In this document: piece by piece, positions 41,297-51,800 of the stretch
Layout of the letters: each line of letters opens with the position of its first letter
Numbering within the stretch: the first letter of the stretch is position 1
Source of the DNA: RGIG8748 sp045646525
Lineage (GTDB): Bacteria; Bacillota; Clostridia; UMGS1810
Length of the DNA stretch: 64,000 nt
Assembly (NCBI GenBank): GCA_045646525.1
Contig: JAZRKX010000020.1
Location: 1-64,000, forward strand
Direction: 5' to 3'
The notes under the pieces: model-generated
What the model saw: only the letters and a program-made list of their open reading frames with translations
Told to the model about the DNA's origin: nothing
The model's database searches: none
Program-made: the position numbers and the translations under genes

Positions 41297-43741
41297 GTGA
41301 TTGCACAGGTAGTTTTAAACAGTTTTTCAAAGGCTACTGCAGGTGTGTATCACTATGCTGTTCCTGACTTTCTGGAGGATGTTTTAAAAGTCGGCATGCG
41401 TGTTACAGTACCGTTTGGCAGGGGCAACAAAACACTCGAAGCATATGTAATAGGCTTTACGGATAAATCAGAATTTACAAATCTCAAATCCATACTTTCT
41501 CTGGATGATACCTATAGCTACTTTACCGAGAGGGATGTAGAACTTATAGAATTTATGGTCCACAGGTATTTTTGTTCATATACCTCAGCTGTTAAGCTTC
41601 TTATTCCTACGGGAGTCGGCACGGTTTTCAAAAGAAAGATTTCCCTTTCGGGTGAAATCAGCGGGGAAAATCTTGAATATATCGAACATTCGCTTAAGGC
41701 TAAAAAGATATATGATATCTTAAAAGAAGCCCCTACAACCTTTGATAAGCTTGCAGAACTTATAAATTCCTCAAACCTTTCTTCTGTACTGAGCACTATG
41801 CAGAAAAAGGGCATAATAATTGTGGAAGAGATTGCAAAAGAGGGTATAACAGACACTCTCAAAAAGCGTGTCTGTCTCGAAGCTGACTATGAAGAAGTGT
41901 CGGCACTTATATCCAACATGTCGGCAAAAGCGCCCGCAAGGGCAAGGTGTCTTGAAATATTAAGCGACGAAAGAGATATGTATCTGTCCGAGCTTATCGA
42001 ATATGCTCATACATCCAAAGCCACCGTTGATTTTTTGGTAAAGAAAGGCTATGTAACCGTGTATGAAGCATTGGAAAGGGACGATACCGTTACCTTAAAT
42101 TACGATATGCAATACACAAGGCACACTCTTACCGCGGAACAGGATGCAGTTTGCAAAGAGGTTTTTAAAAGCATAGAGAACGGTGAAAAACAAACCTTTT
42201 TACTCCAGGGGGTTACAGGAAGCGGCAAGACGGAAGTTTATCTTGAGCTTATAGAAAAGACAGTAAGCCTTGGCAGAGAGGCAATACTTCTTGTTCCCGA
42301 AATAAGTCTTACACCGCAGATGATTGCACAGGTTGTTGCAAGGTTCGGAGACAGAGTGGCAGTCCTTCACAGTTCACTTACTCAAAAGCAACGCTATCAG
42401 CAATGGAAAAGAATCAAGGAAAACGAAGTTGATATAGTAATAGGTGCCCGAAGTGCCGTGTTTGCACCGTTCGAAAACATAGGGCTTATAATAATAGACG
42501 AAGAACACGAAAGCACGTATATATCAGAATTTACTCCGAAATATAATGCAATAGAAATTGCAAAGTTCAGAGCACGGCAAAATAACTGTGTAACTCTTTT
42601 GGCAAGTGCCACACCGCTTGTAGAGAGCACTTTCCGTGCACAAAGCGGAAAGTACAAGCTCCTCACCATGAAAAACAGGGTAAACAGTGCCAAGCTTCCC
42701 CGCACGGAAATAATAGATATGCGTCTTGAAATGCCCGAGGGTAATATGAGTATTTTCAGCAGGCGCTTAATTGAGGAAATTGCCTTGAATTTAGAGAGGG
42801 GAGAGCAGACAATACTGTTTCTCAACCGCAGAGGTTTTTCAAGCTTTGTATCGTGCCGAAACTGCGGATACACTCCAAAATGTCCAAATTGCAATGTATC
42901 CCTCACATATCATAAATCAATAAACAAGCTGGTTTGCCATTATTGTGACTATGCTCATCCAAATTACAATGCCTGTCCCGAGTGTTTGAGTAAGTACATT
43001 AAGCATTTTGGCATAGGAACACAAAGGGTTGCAGAGGAAGTATCACAGCTTTTCCCCAAGGCACGGGTTACCCGTATGGATGCGGATACCACATCTGCAA
43101 GACTAAGCCACGAAGCGCTCCTGAATAGTTTTAAAAACAGAGAGTCCGATATCCTTATCGGAACCCAGATGATTACAAAAGGTCTTGATTTTAAAAATGT
43201 AACCCTTGTAGGTGTAGTTGCTGCCGATATGAGCCTTAATGTAGATGATTACCGTGCTGCAGAACGCACCTTTGACCTTATAACACAAGTTACAGGAAGA
43301 GCGGGAAGAGGTCAATTAACAGGACGGGCACTCATACAGACCTACAATCCTGAAAACGAAACAATTATTACTGCATCGCGGCAGGATTACGATTCTTTTT
43401 ACAACGAGGAAATAGAACTAAGAAAGCTTCTTATATATCCGCCGTTTTGCGAGATAATTAATTTTGTTTTCACATCCGAAAACGAGAAGACAGCAAAAGC
43501 TACTGCCGATGAATTCAGAAACTCTCTTAAAAGTGCGATTGACCCCTCCAAAGCGGTATTTTATCCCATAGGTGAGGCTCCGCTGTTCAGATTAAACGGC
43601 AGATACAGGTATCGCTTTTTAATAAAAACGCGTTATTCAAAAGCTTTATACGATAAAATTTCAGAGGTTTATTTAGGGATATCCTCCAAAAAGAACTCCT
43701 CGCAAATATCCATAGATGTAAATCCTGCAAACTTATATTAG
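41297..43741 (+). CDS. priA: primosomal protein N' (replication restart helicase PriA)
   Basis: 814 residues from a GTG behind AAGGAGGAATGGCAT. The N-terminal DNA-binding domain is followed by a helicase with Walker A GVTGSGKTE near 306-314 and the DEEH box (IIIDEEHES). A zinc region has eight cysteines from ~517 (CRNCGYTPKCPNC, CHYCDY, CPEC). The C-terminus has the helicase motifs GTQMITKGLDF and TGRAGRG. It restarts stalled replication forks. Confidence 0.95.
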   Translation: MIAQVVLNSFSKATAGVYHYAVPDFLEDVLKVGMRVTVPFGRGNKTLEAYVIGFTDKSEFTNLKSILSLDDTYSYFTERDVELIEFMVHRYFCSYTSAVKLLIPTGVGTVFKRKISLSGEISGENLEYIEHSLKAKKIYDILKEAPTTFDKLAELINSSNLSSVLSTMQKKGIIIVEEIAKEGITDTLKKRVCLEADYEEVSALISNMSAKAPARARCLEILSDERDMYLSELIEYAHTSKATVDFLVKKGYVTVYEALERDDTVTLNYDMQYTRHTLTAEQDAVCKEVFKSIENGEKQTFLLQGVTGSGKTEVYLELIEKTVSLGREAILLVPEISLTPQMIAQVVARFGDRVAVLHSSLTQKQRYQQWKRIKENEVDIVIGARSAVFAPFENIGLIIIDEEHESTYISEFTPKYNAIEIAKFRARQNNCVTLLASATPLVESTFRAQSGKYKLLTMKNRVNSAKLPRTEIIDMRLEMPEGNMSIFSRRLIEEIALNLERGEQTILFLNRRGFSSFVSCRNCGYTPKCPNCNVSLTYHKSINKLVCHYCDYAHPNYNACPECLSKYIKHFGIGTQRVAEEVSQLFPKARVTRMDADTTSARLSHEALLNSFKNRESDILIGTQMITKGLDFKNVTLVGVVAADMSLNVDDYRAAERTFDLITQVTGRAGRGQLTGRALIQTYNPENETIITASRQDYDSFYNEEIELRKLLIYPPFCEIINFVFTSENEKTAKATADEFRNSLKSAIDPSKAVFYPIGEAPLFRLNGRYRYRFLIKTRYSKALYDKISEVYLGISSKKNSSQISIDVNPANLY

Positions 43742-43753
43742 AAAGGTGATATT

Positions 43754-44212
43754 ATGGCTCTTAGAAACATCAGAACATTGGGTGATGACATTTTGCGTAA
43801 GAAATGCCGCCCTGTAGATACCATCGACGAAAGAACACTTACACTTCTGGACGATATGGCAGAGACCATGTACGAATCAAACGGCGTAGGACTTGCCGCA
43901 CCGCAGATAGGTATTCTTAAAAGAATAGTTGTTATAGATATAGGAGAGGGGCTTATAGAACTTATAAATCCCGAAATTGTCTCCGTAGACGGCAGTATCA
44001 AGGATTTGGAGGGTTGCCTCAGCGTTCCCGGAAAATGTGGGTATGTTGTACGCCCCGAAAAAGTGACCGTTACGGCATTAGACCGTAACGGAGATAAGAT
44101 TGTTATAACAGGCGAAGGACTTCTCGCCAAGGCATTTTGCCATGAAATAGACCACCTTGACGGTATAGTATTTGTCGACAAGGTTACCGAATATGTAGAA
44201 TTGGAAGATTGA
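43754..44212 (+). CDS. def: peptide deformylase
   Basis: 152 residues. The three family motifs are GVGLAAPQIG (44-53), EGCLS (86-90; Cys88) and HEIDHLDG (130-137; metal ligands His130 and His134, catalytic Glu131). It removes the formyl group from nascent proteins. The residue before HEIDH is Cys rather than the usual Gln, an ordinary variation. It is paired with fmt as in most bacteria. Confidence 0.96.
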   Translation: MALRNIRTLGDDILRKKCRPVDTIDERTLTLLDDMAETMYESNGVGLAAPQIGILKRIVVIDIGEGLIELINPEIVSVDGSIKDLEGCLSVPGKCGYVVRPEKVTVTALDRNGDKIVITGEGLLAKAFCHEIDHLDGIVFVDKVTEYVELED

Positions 44213-44213
44213 T

Positions 44214-45149
44214 ATGAAGATAATGTTTATGGGAACTCCCGAGTTTGCCTGTGTTTCGCTAAGGAAACTGCATGAATGCGGTTTTGAGGTTACAAGTGTT
44301 GTTACAACAGAAGATAAACCTCGCGGGCGCGGACATAAAATGACACATCCCGAGGTTTATATTACAGCAGAAGAGCTTGGTATATCCAATATATATCAGC
44401 CGGTAAATTTAAAAAAAGAAAACTTTGAAGATATTTTGCACAAGGAAAAGCCCGACCTCATCGTAGTAGTTGCATATGGTAAGCTTCTGCCAAAATATGT
44501 TATCGACTACCCCGAATACGGTTGCATAAATGTGCATGGCTCACTGCTTCCTGCATACAGAGGTGCAGCACCTATGCAATGGGCTCTTATAAACGGAGAC
44601 GCAGAGACAGGTGTTACCACAATGTATATGGATACAGGTCTCGATACAGGCGATATGCTTTTGAAATCTGTGTTGCCCTTAACCAAGGAAGATAATTTTG
44701 GAACGGTACACGATAAGCTTGCACAGCTTGGTGCAAATCTTCTTGTAGAAACACTCGAAAATCTCGACAGCATCGAGAGAATTCCGCAGGGCGAAAGCAC
44801 AACGGAATATGCTTCCATGATTACAAAGGAAATGTGTACAATAGACTGGACCACAGATGCGGAGAATATATCCAATCTTATTCGCGGTCTTACACCGTTT
44901 CCGAAAGCTTCGTGCATTATGAATGATAAAACGCTTAAAATTTTAAAAGCCGAAAATATTAGCGAGGTTTCGGATAAGCCGTGCGGAACAATTATAGGTG
45001 TGCACGGGGATTGCTTTGATGTAGCATGCGGCAGAGGGAGTGTATTAAGAGTGTACGAAATTCAACCCGAAGCAAAAAAACCTCTTGCGGTAAGTGAGTA
45101 CTTAAAAGGTAACACAATAGAGGAAAATATAGTTTTAAGAGGCAGATAA
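44214..45149 (+). CDS. fmt: methionyl-tRNA formyltransferase
   Basis: 311 residues. MFMGTPEFA at the start, the formyltransferase motif HGSLLPAYRGAAP near 108-120, and a C-terminal OB-like domain. It uses 10-formyl-THF, tying it to fhs. It starts one base after the def stop, and its own stop overlaps the rsmB ATG. Confidence 0.95.
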   Translation: MKIMFMGTPEFACVSLRKLHECGFEVTSVVTTEDKPRGRGHKMTHPEVYITAEELGISNIYQPVNLKKENFEDILHKEKPDLIVVVAYGKLLPKYVIDYPEYGCINVHGSLLPAYRGAAPMQWALINGDAETGVTTMYMDTGLDTGDMLLKSVLPLTKEDNFGTVHDKLAQLGANLLVETLENLDSIERIPQGESTTEYASMITKEMCTIDWTTDAENISNLIRGLTPFPKASCIMNDKTLKILKAENISEVSDKPCGTIIGVHGDCFDVACGRGSVLRVYEIQPEAKKPLAVSEYLKGNTIEENIVLRGR

Positions 45150-46474
45150 TGAGCTTAAATCCAAGAAAAATTTCCGTTGAGATACTGTACAACGTCTTAA
45201 AAAACAAATCAAATCTCTCACATGAGCTTTCGCAAATAAGAAGCAGAGAAGAGCTTGACCTTACAGATAAGCGATTTATTTCCGAGCTTGCTACAGGTTG
45301 TGTAAGAAATCTTGAATACCTCGATTATGCAATATCGTGCGCATCCGATGTCAAGGTTACAAAGATTGCGCCATATGTTATGTGCGTATTAAGAATCGGT
45401 GCATATCAGATACTTTTTTTAGATAAGATACCATGCAGTGCTGCAGTAAATGAGAGTGTTAAAATCATAAAGAAATCATCAAACCACAGACTATCAGGGT
45501 TTGTAAATGCTGTTTTAAGGAAAGTCATAGCAAACGGCAGAAATTTAAAAATGCCCAAGGATGATTTTACATCCTCCTGCATTAGGTATTCTTGTCCGAC
45601 ATGGATAGCTGAGCTTTGGAAAGACAGTCTTGGCGATGAATACAAATGTGTACTTTCTGCCATGAATACAAAGCCTGATACCATCTTAAGGGTAAATACA
45701 CTTAAGACCGATGCCTCTGAGCTTGTAAGCATACTTCGCTCAGAGGGCTGGATATGCGATAAGTACCAAAGCAAGCTTTTTCCCGAAATAGACTACCTCG
45801 TTTCTGCTTCCAAAATAATGGATTTGCAAGCATCCAAAGCATACAAAGACGGTCTTTTCTATGTGCAGGATTGTGCAGGTGCTTATGTTGGCGAAATATT
45901 AAATCCTACCCCCGACAGCGTAGTGTTCGATATGTGCGCATCACCCGGCGGCAAAACCACACACCTTGGGGAGAAAATCAAAAACCAAGGAAAAATATAC
46001 GCATTTGATGTTTCACAGGCAAAAATTGATACCATAAATGAAAATGCCAGAAGACTCGGTATTGATACAATAACTGCTACCATTTCAGATTCATCAAAAG
46101 CACAGGAAAAGTATTTTGGCAAGGCTGATTATCTCTTGGTTGATGCACCATGCTCGGGTCTTGGAATCATACGCAAAAAACCCGATATCAAGTATTTACG
46201 AACTCCCGGGGACAGCAAAGAGTTAGCACAGATAAGTATTGGAATTCTCGATGCAAGCTCGAATTATTTAAAGAGCGGAGGCACCATGGTCTTTTCTACA
46301 TGTACCACCGCACGCGAGGAGAACGAGGCAGTTCTCTTTGAATTCTTGAAAAGGCATCCTGATTTTCACTTGAAAAAGATAAACTGTACCAAAGATAACG
46401 AAGGATATATGACTCTGTATCCGCATATTGATGATTGTGACGGCTTTTTTATAAGCCTTATGACAAGGGAATAG
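45149..46474 (+). CDS. rsmB: 16S rRNA (cytosine-967 C5) methyltransferase RsmB
   Basis: 441 residues. The N-terminal NusB-like domain (PRKISVEILYNVL, ISCASDVKVTKIAPYVMCVLRIGAYQ) is followed by a SAM methyltransferase with DMCASPGGKTTHL, DAPCSGLG and the catalytic cysteine in FSTCTT. It methylates C967 of 16S rRNA. Confidence 0.95.
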   Translation: MSLNPRKISVEILYNVLKNKSNLSHELSQIRSREELDLTDKRFISELATGCVRNLEYLDYAISCASDVKVTKIAPYVMCVLRIGAYQILFLDKIPCSAAVNESVKIIKKSSNHRLSGFVNAVLRKVIANGRNLKMPKDDFTSSCIRYSCPTWIAELWKDSLGDEYKCVLSAMNTKPDTILRVNTLKTDASELVSILRSEGWICDKYQSKLFPEIDYLVSASKIMDLQASKAYKDGLFYVQDCAGAYVGEILNPTPDSVVFDMCASPGGKTTHLGEKIKNQGKIYAFDVSQAKIDTINENARRLGIDTITATISDSSKAQEKYFGKADYLLVDAPCSGLGIIRKKPDIKYLRTPGDSKELAQISIGILDASSNYLKSGGTMVFSTCTTAREENEAVLFEFLKRHPDFHLKKINCTKDNEGYMTLYPHIDDCDGFFISLMTRE

Positions 46475-46477
46475 AAA

Positions 46478-47512
46478 ATGATAAATTTAAAGGATTTGAC
46501 ATTTGAAGAATTAAAGGATTTTCTTGTTTCTCTCGGAGAAAAGCCATTCAGAGCAAAGCAGATTTTCGCTTGGCTTCATAAGGGCGTGGAAAGCTTTGAC
46601 GAAATGACAGATATATCCGTAGCTTTAAGGGAAAAGCTTTCCCAAACAAGCTATGTAAGTACTCTCAAAATCGTAAAAAAGCTTGAATCCCAGATAGACG
46701 AGACAAAAAAATACCTGTTTGAGCTTGGGGACGGCAATACGGTAGAAACCGTTGTTATGTACTATAAGCATGGTATTACCGTTTGCATTTCCTGTCAGGT
46801 GGGTTGCAGAATGGGTTGTAAATTCTGCGCTTCCACCATAGGGGGTCTTGTTCGTTCTCTTACCCCCGGGGAAATACTCGACCAGATTATATTTGCCCAA
46901 AAGGATATAGGCGAAAGAATTTCCAATATTGTAATGATGGGAATCGGCGAGCCTTTGGATAATTTCGATAATGTAATAAAATTCCTTAAGAATGTAAATA
47001 ACGAAAACGGAATTAATATTGGCTACAGGCATATTTCACTTTCTACCTGCGGACTTGTTCCCAACATAAAAAAGCTTATGAAATATGATTTCCCGCTTAC
47101 CCTAAGCGTGTCGCTACATGCGCCCACAGATGAAATCAGAAGCGCAGTTATGCCTGTAAATAATGCATACAATGTTGATATGCTGATAGATTGTGTAAAA
47201 AATTACGCAGCTTCTACAAAACGAAGAATAAGCTTTGAATATGCTTTAATAGAGGGTGTAAACGATACTGACGAATGTGCAAAAATTCTATCCTCTAAGC
47301 TTAAGGGTATGCTATGCCATGTAAATCTTATTCCTGTAAACAAAGTAAAGGAAAATACATTTGAAAAGCCCTCGAAAGAGAGGATAAAACGCTTTATGGC
47401 TGTGTTGGAACGCAGCAATATTCCCGTAACTGTTCGCCGCGAACTCGGAAGCGACATTAGCGCATCATGCGGACAGTTGCGTAGAAAAAATGACAAAAAG
47501 GAGGAAAAATGA
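46478..47512 (+). CDS. rlmN: dual-specificity rRNA/tRNA adenine C2 methyltransferase RlmN
   Basis: 344 residues. The radical-SAM motif CRMGCKFC gives Cys110, Cys114 and Cys117. The second catalytic cysteine is in SASCGQLR near 332. MMGIGEPLDN and the SLHAP strand are typical. It methylates A2503 of 23S rRNA and A37 of some tRNAs. Confidence 0.95.
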   Translation: MINLKDLTFEELKDFLVSLGEKPFRAKQIFAWLHKGVESFDEMTDISVALREKLSQTSYVSTLKIVKKLESQIDETKKYLFELGDGNTVETVVMYYKHGITVCISCQVGCRMGCKFCASTIGGLVRSLTPGEILDQIIFAQKDIGERISNIVMMGIGEPLDNFDNVIKFLKNVNNENGINIGYRHISLSTCGLVPNIKKLMKYDFPLTLSVSLHAPTDEIRSAVMPVNNAYNVDMLIDCVKNYAASTKRRISFEYALIEGVNDTDECAKILSSKLKGMLCHVNLIPVNKVKENTFEKPSKERIKRFMAVLERSNIPVTVRRELGSDISASCGQLRRKNDKKEEK

Positions 47513-48252
47513 TGAAAATATCATACGGTACTGATGTGGGACTTACCCGCGAAGAAAATCAGGACTCTGTATATGTTCACAGCTTTTCGGACCAAAGCGG
47601 ACTTTTTATTGTTGCCGACGGAATGGGTGGCTATGAGGGCGGTAAGCTCGCAAGCTCATCAGCTATTAAAAAGATTTCCGAGCGTGTCATAAATGAATTC
47701 GGCGCTCATCTTACAGGCGAACAGATAAAGGAACTTCTTCAGGTGTCTATAAAGGAAGCGAGCGAAGAAATATACAGAATTTCCTCCGACAACAGAGAAC
47801 TTCGGGGAATGGGCACAACGGTTGTCGCATGCATAGTATCAGACGCAGTTCTGTATACGGCAAGTGTGGGAGACAGTCGGGGGTACCTGTACACAGACGG
47901 TGTTCTTAAGCAGATTACAAAAGACCATTCGCTTGTATACGACCTCTACTCAAAAGGACTAATTTCAAAAGAAGAAGCCAGAAAGCATCCGCAAAAAAAT
48001 GTAATAACAAGAGCTGTAGGCTCGGAGTCCATAGTTCTTATAGATACTTTTGAAACCAGACTTAAAGACGATGACATTATTCTTGTTTGTTCCGATGGGT
48101 TACATACCATGGTTTCTGAAGAAAAGATAGTACAGATTCTAAAAGACGGCGGCGGGAATACGGCGGAAAAGCTCATTAATCTTGCCAATGAAAACGGCGG
48201 AAAAGATAATATTACGGTAATCACCGTTAAAATTTCGGATGAGGTGAAATAA
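47512..48252 (+). CDS. prpC: PP2C-type serine/threonine phosphatase (PrpC/Stp)
   Basis: 246 residues from the second of two tandem ATGs, seven bases after AGGAGG; the first ATG is also possible. Metal-binding motifs: NQDS, VADGMGGYEGG, GDSRGYL and GGKDNITVI. It reverses the phosphorylation made by PrkC, whose gene starts on the next base after its stop. It lies in the standard rlmN-prpC-prkC-rsgA order. Confidence 0.94.
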   Translation: MKISYGTDVGLTREENQDSVYVHSFSDQSGLFIVADGMGGYEGGKLASSSAIKKISERVINEFGAHLTGEQIKELLQVSIKEASEEIYRISSDNRELRGMGTTVVACIVSDAVLYTASVGDSRGYLYTDGVLKQITKDHSLVYDLYSKGLISKEEARKHPQKNVITRAVGSESIVLIDTFETRLKDDDIILVCSDGLHTMVSEEKIVQILKDGGGNTAEKLINLANENGGKDNITVITVKISDEVK

Positions 48253-50268
48253 ATGATAGGAACAGTACTTGGCGGAAGATATACAATTTTGGAAGAAGTG
48301 GGAAAGGGCGGTATGGCATATGTGTACAAAGCACAATGCAATGTCCTTAACCGAATAGTTGCAGTTAAAGTTTTGAGAAATGATTTGGAGGGCGGCGAGG
48401 AATTTGTAAATCGCTTTAAGGCTGAAGCGCAGTCGGCTGCATGTCTTACTCATCCAAACATTGTTTCTATATATGATGTAGGCGAGGAAAACGGTGTTTA
48501 CTACATTGTAATGGAATACATCGAGGGTACAACCTTAAAGGAATATATAAAGCAAAAAGGCAGACTTTCTTCAGCAGAAAGTGCAAATATTGCTTCGCAG
48601 ATTTGCGGTGCCTTGTCCGTAGCACATGAGAAGAATATAATCCACAGAGATATAAAACCGCACAACATACTGATTACCGCTACAAATCTTGTAAAGGTAA
48701 CAGACTTTGGCATTGCCCGTGCAAGCAACAGTTCCACAATGAGAGTGGCAGACTCTATTTTAGGTTCTGTACACTACATTTCACCCGAACAGGCGCGTGG
48801 TGGTTATGTTGACTGCAGGAGTGATATTTATTCACTTGGTATAGTTCTGTATGAAATGCTCACAGGTAAGGTTCCTTTCGAAAGCGAATCTCCGATAGCA
48901 GTTGCCATGAAGCACCTCGAAGAGATACCTGTTAATCCTACGACTCTTACACCCGATGTGGCAGCAGAGCTTGAAGATATTGTGCTTAGAGCAATATCCA
49001 AGGAGACAAGAAAGCGTTTCCAGACTGTAGATGGATTTAAAACTGCGTTGGATGCATTTTTGAATACATTAAAGGTAGCCTCTGATGCGCAAGAAACAGA
49101 AGAAACTCCGAGCGTAATACCCGCGGGAGAAATACTTGATTTTGAAAATGAAGATTCTTCGGATAATTATGACGCCGATGACATACCCGATTTTTCGGAT
49201 TCCGCAGATGAGGAAGACTCCCAAGAGTATGAAGAATACGATGAAGAGTTCGACGAAGAATACGAAGAAGACTCCAAACCCCGCTCAATGCTTAATATGA
49301 TAATAGCGGCACTGCTTATTGCACTTCTTGTTGTAGGCGGCGGATTTATGGGTGCGCTTTACTTTATAAATCCCGATGCACCGATTTTTATGTTCTTTAA
49401 AAACAGCGATGTTGATGTTCCTGATTTCACAAACATACAGTTTGAAAAGGCGCAAAAGCTTGCCGACAAATACGGCTTGGTTCTCGAAATCGGAGACAAA
49501 AAACCTGGTCCCGACGAAGAGGGCACGGTTGTATATCAGAGCATATCCAAGGGGAATTCAGTTAAAAAGGGAACTCATATTACAGTTCACTTAAGCATGG
49601 GTCCCGAAAACATAGATTCTGCTTCTTATCGCGGTGTTTCTGCAGAAATAATCGATGATTTCAGAGAAAAAGGATATTCCGTTGAGGTTAAGTACAAGTC
49701 CAGCACAGAAGTTGCAGAGGACCTTATTATAGGCGTTACCAGAAGCGGTGATAAATTTATATTCACAGTAAGTACAGGCGGCGGTGAAATAGACTGTGTT
49801 GTGCCCGACCTTTTGAGATGTACAAAGGCTGAAGCAAGAGAACGCCTCGAAGAAAACGGACTTTTGTTAAATGAAAAGGTAACCTATATAGAGAGCACTA
49901 CTGTAGAGGCGGGAAGAGTTGTAGAGCAATCAATAGCCCCCGGTGAAAAGGTTTCCCCCAAGACAAAGATATCTGTAATACTTGCCGAAGAAAAATCAGG
50001 CGAAGATGAAGAGGACGAGGGTGAGGAAGAACCCAAAGTAAAAGAGAAAGTTTTTAACTACAGTACCGAAATTCTCTCGGGACCCACAGTTGTAAAAATA
50101 GTCGAAAAAGCATCCGACGGTACTACCAAGGTTGTATTTGAACAGACCGTAGACCCGACCACTCTTGACGAAATAGTTGTAAAGGTTAAGGGAAGCGGTG
50201 TAAATGAATACAGCATATATCACGGCGGAGAATTTATAACAAAAAGCAAGATTGATTTTACAAAATAG
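48253..50268 (+). CDS. prkC: PASTA-domain serine/threonine protein kinase (PrkC/Stk1)
   Basis: 671 residues. The Hanks-type kinase covers ~10-270 (GKGGMAYVY, Lys40 in VAVKVL, HRDIKPHN, DFGIARAS and the regulatory SILGSVHYISPEQARGG). A very acidic linker (~300-340, rich in Asp, Glu and Tyr) and one transmembrane helix (~346-370) follow. Outside the cell come three PASTA-like repeats (near 393-455, 457-512 and 513-578) and a C-terminal domain after an acidic hinge. The first and third repeats open with VPD; the middle one is degenerate. It senses cell-wall fragments and regulates growth and germination in relatives. Confidence 0.95.
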   Translation: MIGTVLGGRYTILEEVGKGGMAYVYKAQCNVLNRIVAVKVLRNDLEGGEEFVNRFKAEAQSAACLTHPNIVSIYDVGEENGVYYIVMEYIEGTTLKEYIKQKGRLSSAESANIASQICGALSVAHEKNIIHRDIKPHNILITATNLVKVTDFGIARASNSSTMRVADSILGSVHYISPEQARGGYVDCRSDIYSLGIVLYEMLTGKVPFESESPIAVAMKHLEEIPVNPTTLTPDVAAELEDIVLRAISKETRKRFQTVDGFKTALDAFLNTLKVASDAQETEETPSVIPAGEILDFENEDSSDNYDADDIPDFSDSADEEDSQEYEEYDEEFDEEYEEDSKPRSMLNMIIAALLIALLVVGGGFMGALYFINPDAPIFMFFKNSDVDVPDFTNIQFEKAQKLADKYGLVLEIGDKKPGPDEEGTVVYQSISKGNSVKKGTHITVHLSMGPENIDSASYRGVSAEIIDDFREKGYSVEVKYKSSTEVAEDLIIGVTRSGDKFIFTVSTGGGEIDCVVPDLLRCTKAEARERLEENGLLLNEKVTYIESTTVEAGRVVEQSIAPGEKVSPKTKISVILAEEKSGEDEEDEGEEEPKVKEKVFNYSTEILSGPTVVKIVEKASDGTTKVVFEQTVDPTTLDEIVVKVKGSGVNEYSIYHGGEFITKSKIDFTK

Positions 50269-50280
50269 AAATGGTGAAGT

Positions 50281-51159
50281 ATGCAAAAGGGAATAATCGT
50301 TAAAGGTATTGGCGGTTTCTATTATGTAGATATCGGCAATGCAATCGTAGAATGTAAAGCACAAGGACATTTCAGAAACAAAAAGCTCTCACCCTGTGTT
50401 GGTGACAAAGTGGGAATCATACTTGAATCCGATGCAAAGGGCTCAATATCCGAAATATTTGAAAGAACAAATGTTTTTATAAGACCGCCCGTGGCAAATA
50501 TAGATTCTATGATAATAGTTGCATCGCTCAAAAATCCTGTGCCTGACCTCTCTTTCATAGACAAGATGCTTGTTATTGCAAAAGCAAAGAATGTAGATGT
50601 TACATTATGCTTTAATAAGACGGATTTGGATGACGGTCTTGCAGATGAGCTTATACAAATCTATGGAGATTGCGGCTCAAAAATAGTCTGTACAAGTGCG
50701 CCTGAAGGTGTGGGAGTAGAGGGTATACGCGAGGGGTTAAAGGGCAAAACCACAGCTTTTTGCGGTTTTTCGGGTGTAGGCAAATCCAGCCTTTTAAACT
50801 CTGTAGTCGGTCTTCAAACCATGCAAACGGGCGAGGTGAGTGAACGGCTCAAACGAGGCAAGCACACCACAAGACATGTAGAACTTATCCGCTATAACGG
50901 AGGATATATTGTAGATACTCCGGGTTTTAGTATGCTTGATTTTCCCGAGGAACTTACAAAAGATGAGCTTTATAAATATTTTCCTGAGTTTTATGACTAC
51001 ACTCATTTATGCAAGTTCCGTGACTGTAATCATGTGGCATCTTCTAAGGTATGTGCCGTTTGCGATGCCGCAGAAAAAGGGGACATACCTATGTCCAGAT
51101 ACGAAAATTACAAAGATTTTTATAAGATTTTATCGCAAAGAAAGGACTGGAAGAAATGA
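50281..51159 (+). CDS. rsgA: ribosome small-subunit-dependent GTPase RsgA
   Basis: 292 residues. An OB fold opens the protein, followed by a circularly permuted GTPase: the G4 motif NKTD near 115 precedes the G1 motif GFSGVGKSS near 160-170 and G3 DTPG. The C-terminal zinc domain is CKFRDCNH...CAVCDA. It acts late in 30S maturation. The start codon follows AATGGTGAAGT. It overlaps rpe by 4 bases. Confidence 0.95.
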   Translation: MQKGIIVKGIGGFYYVDIGNAIVECKAQGHFRNKKLSPCVGDKVGIILESDAKGSISEIFERTNVFIRPPVANIDSMIIVASLKNPVPDLSFIDKMLVIAKAKNVDVTLCFNKTDLDDGLADELIQIYGDCGSKIVCTSAPEGVGVEGIREGLKGKTTAFCGFSGVGKSSLLNSVVGLQTMQTGEVSERLKRGKHTTRHVELIRYNGGYIVDTPGFSMLDFPEELTKDELYKYFPEFYDYTHLCKFRDCNHVASSKVCAVCDAAEKGDIPMSRYENYKDFYKILSQRKDWKK

Positions 51160-51800
51160 TTAAATTATCACCCTCGCTTTTGTCTTCGGACTTTATGAAC
51201 ATGGGAAAAGATGTAAAAGCTATAGAGAGCGCAGGATGTCCCTATGTGCATGTGGATGTAATGGACGGACACTTTGTACCCAATATAAACTTCGGACCGG
51301 GCATAGTTTCCTCACTAAAAAAAATCACAGATATGCTCCTTGATGTTCACCTTATGATATCCGAACCCGAAAAGTATGTGGATGCATTTCTTGATGCAGG
51401 CTCTGACATCATAACTGTACATATCGAGTGTGATGCGGATTTTGCACTTCTGGCAGACAAGGTAAAAAGCAGAGGAAAGAAATTTGCTCTGTCCATAAAC
51501 CCCGGCACAGATTTATCCTTATTGTACCCGTATGCCGACCTTGCAGACATGCTTCTTGTTATGAGCGTAAATCCCGGATTTGGTGCTCAGGTATTTATCG
51601 AAACCAGTCTCGACAAGATAAAAACTTTGCGCGAAAAATATCCCGATAAGGATATAGAGGTAGACGGAGGCATAAAACTCGATAATGTCGAAAAAGTAAT
51701 CGAAGCGGGTGCAAATGTTATTGTGGCAGGCTCTGCAATTTTCGGTGCAGAAGATGTGACAAAACAGGCACATCAGTTTATCGAGAGGTGCAACAAGTGA
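51156..51800 (+). CDS. rpe: ribulose-phosphate 3-epimerase
   Basis: 214 residues. SPSLLSSD, HVDVMDGHFVPN (Asp34 as an acid/base) and EVDGGIKLDN are the expected TIM-barrel motifs. It works in the pentose phosphate pathway. The gene order rsgA-rpe-thiN is standard in Firmicutes. Confidence 0.95.
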   Translation: MIKLSPSLLSSDFMNMGKDVKAIESAGCPYVHVDVMDGHFVPNINFGPGIVSSLKKITDMLLDVHLMISEPEKYVDAFLDAGSDIITVHIECDADFALLADKVKSRGKKFALSINPGTDLSLLYPYADLADMLLVMSVNPGFGAQVFIETSLDKIKTLREKYPDKDIEVDGGIKLDNVEKVIEAGANVIVAGSAIFGAEDVTKQAHQFIERCNK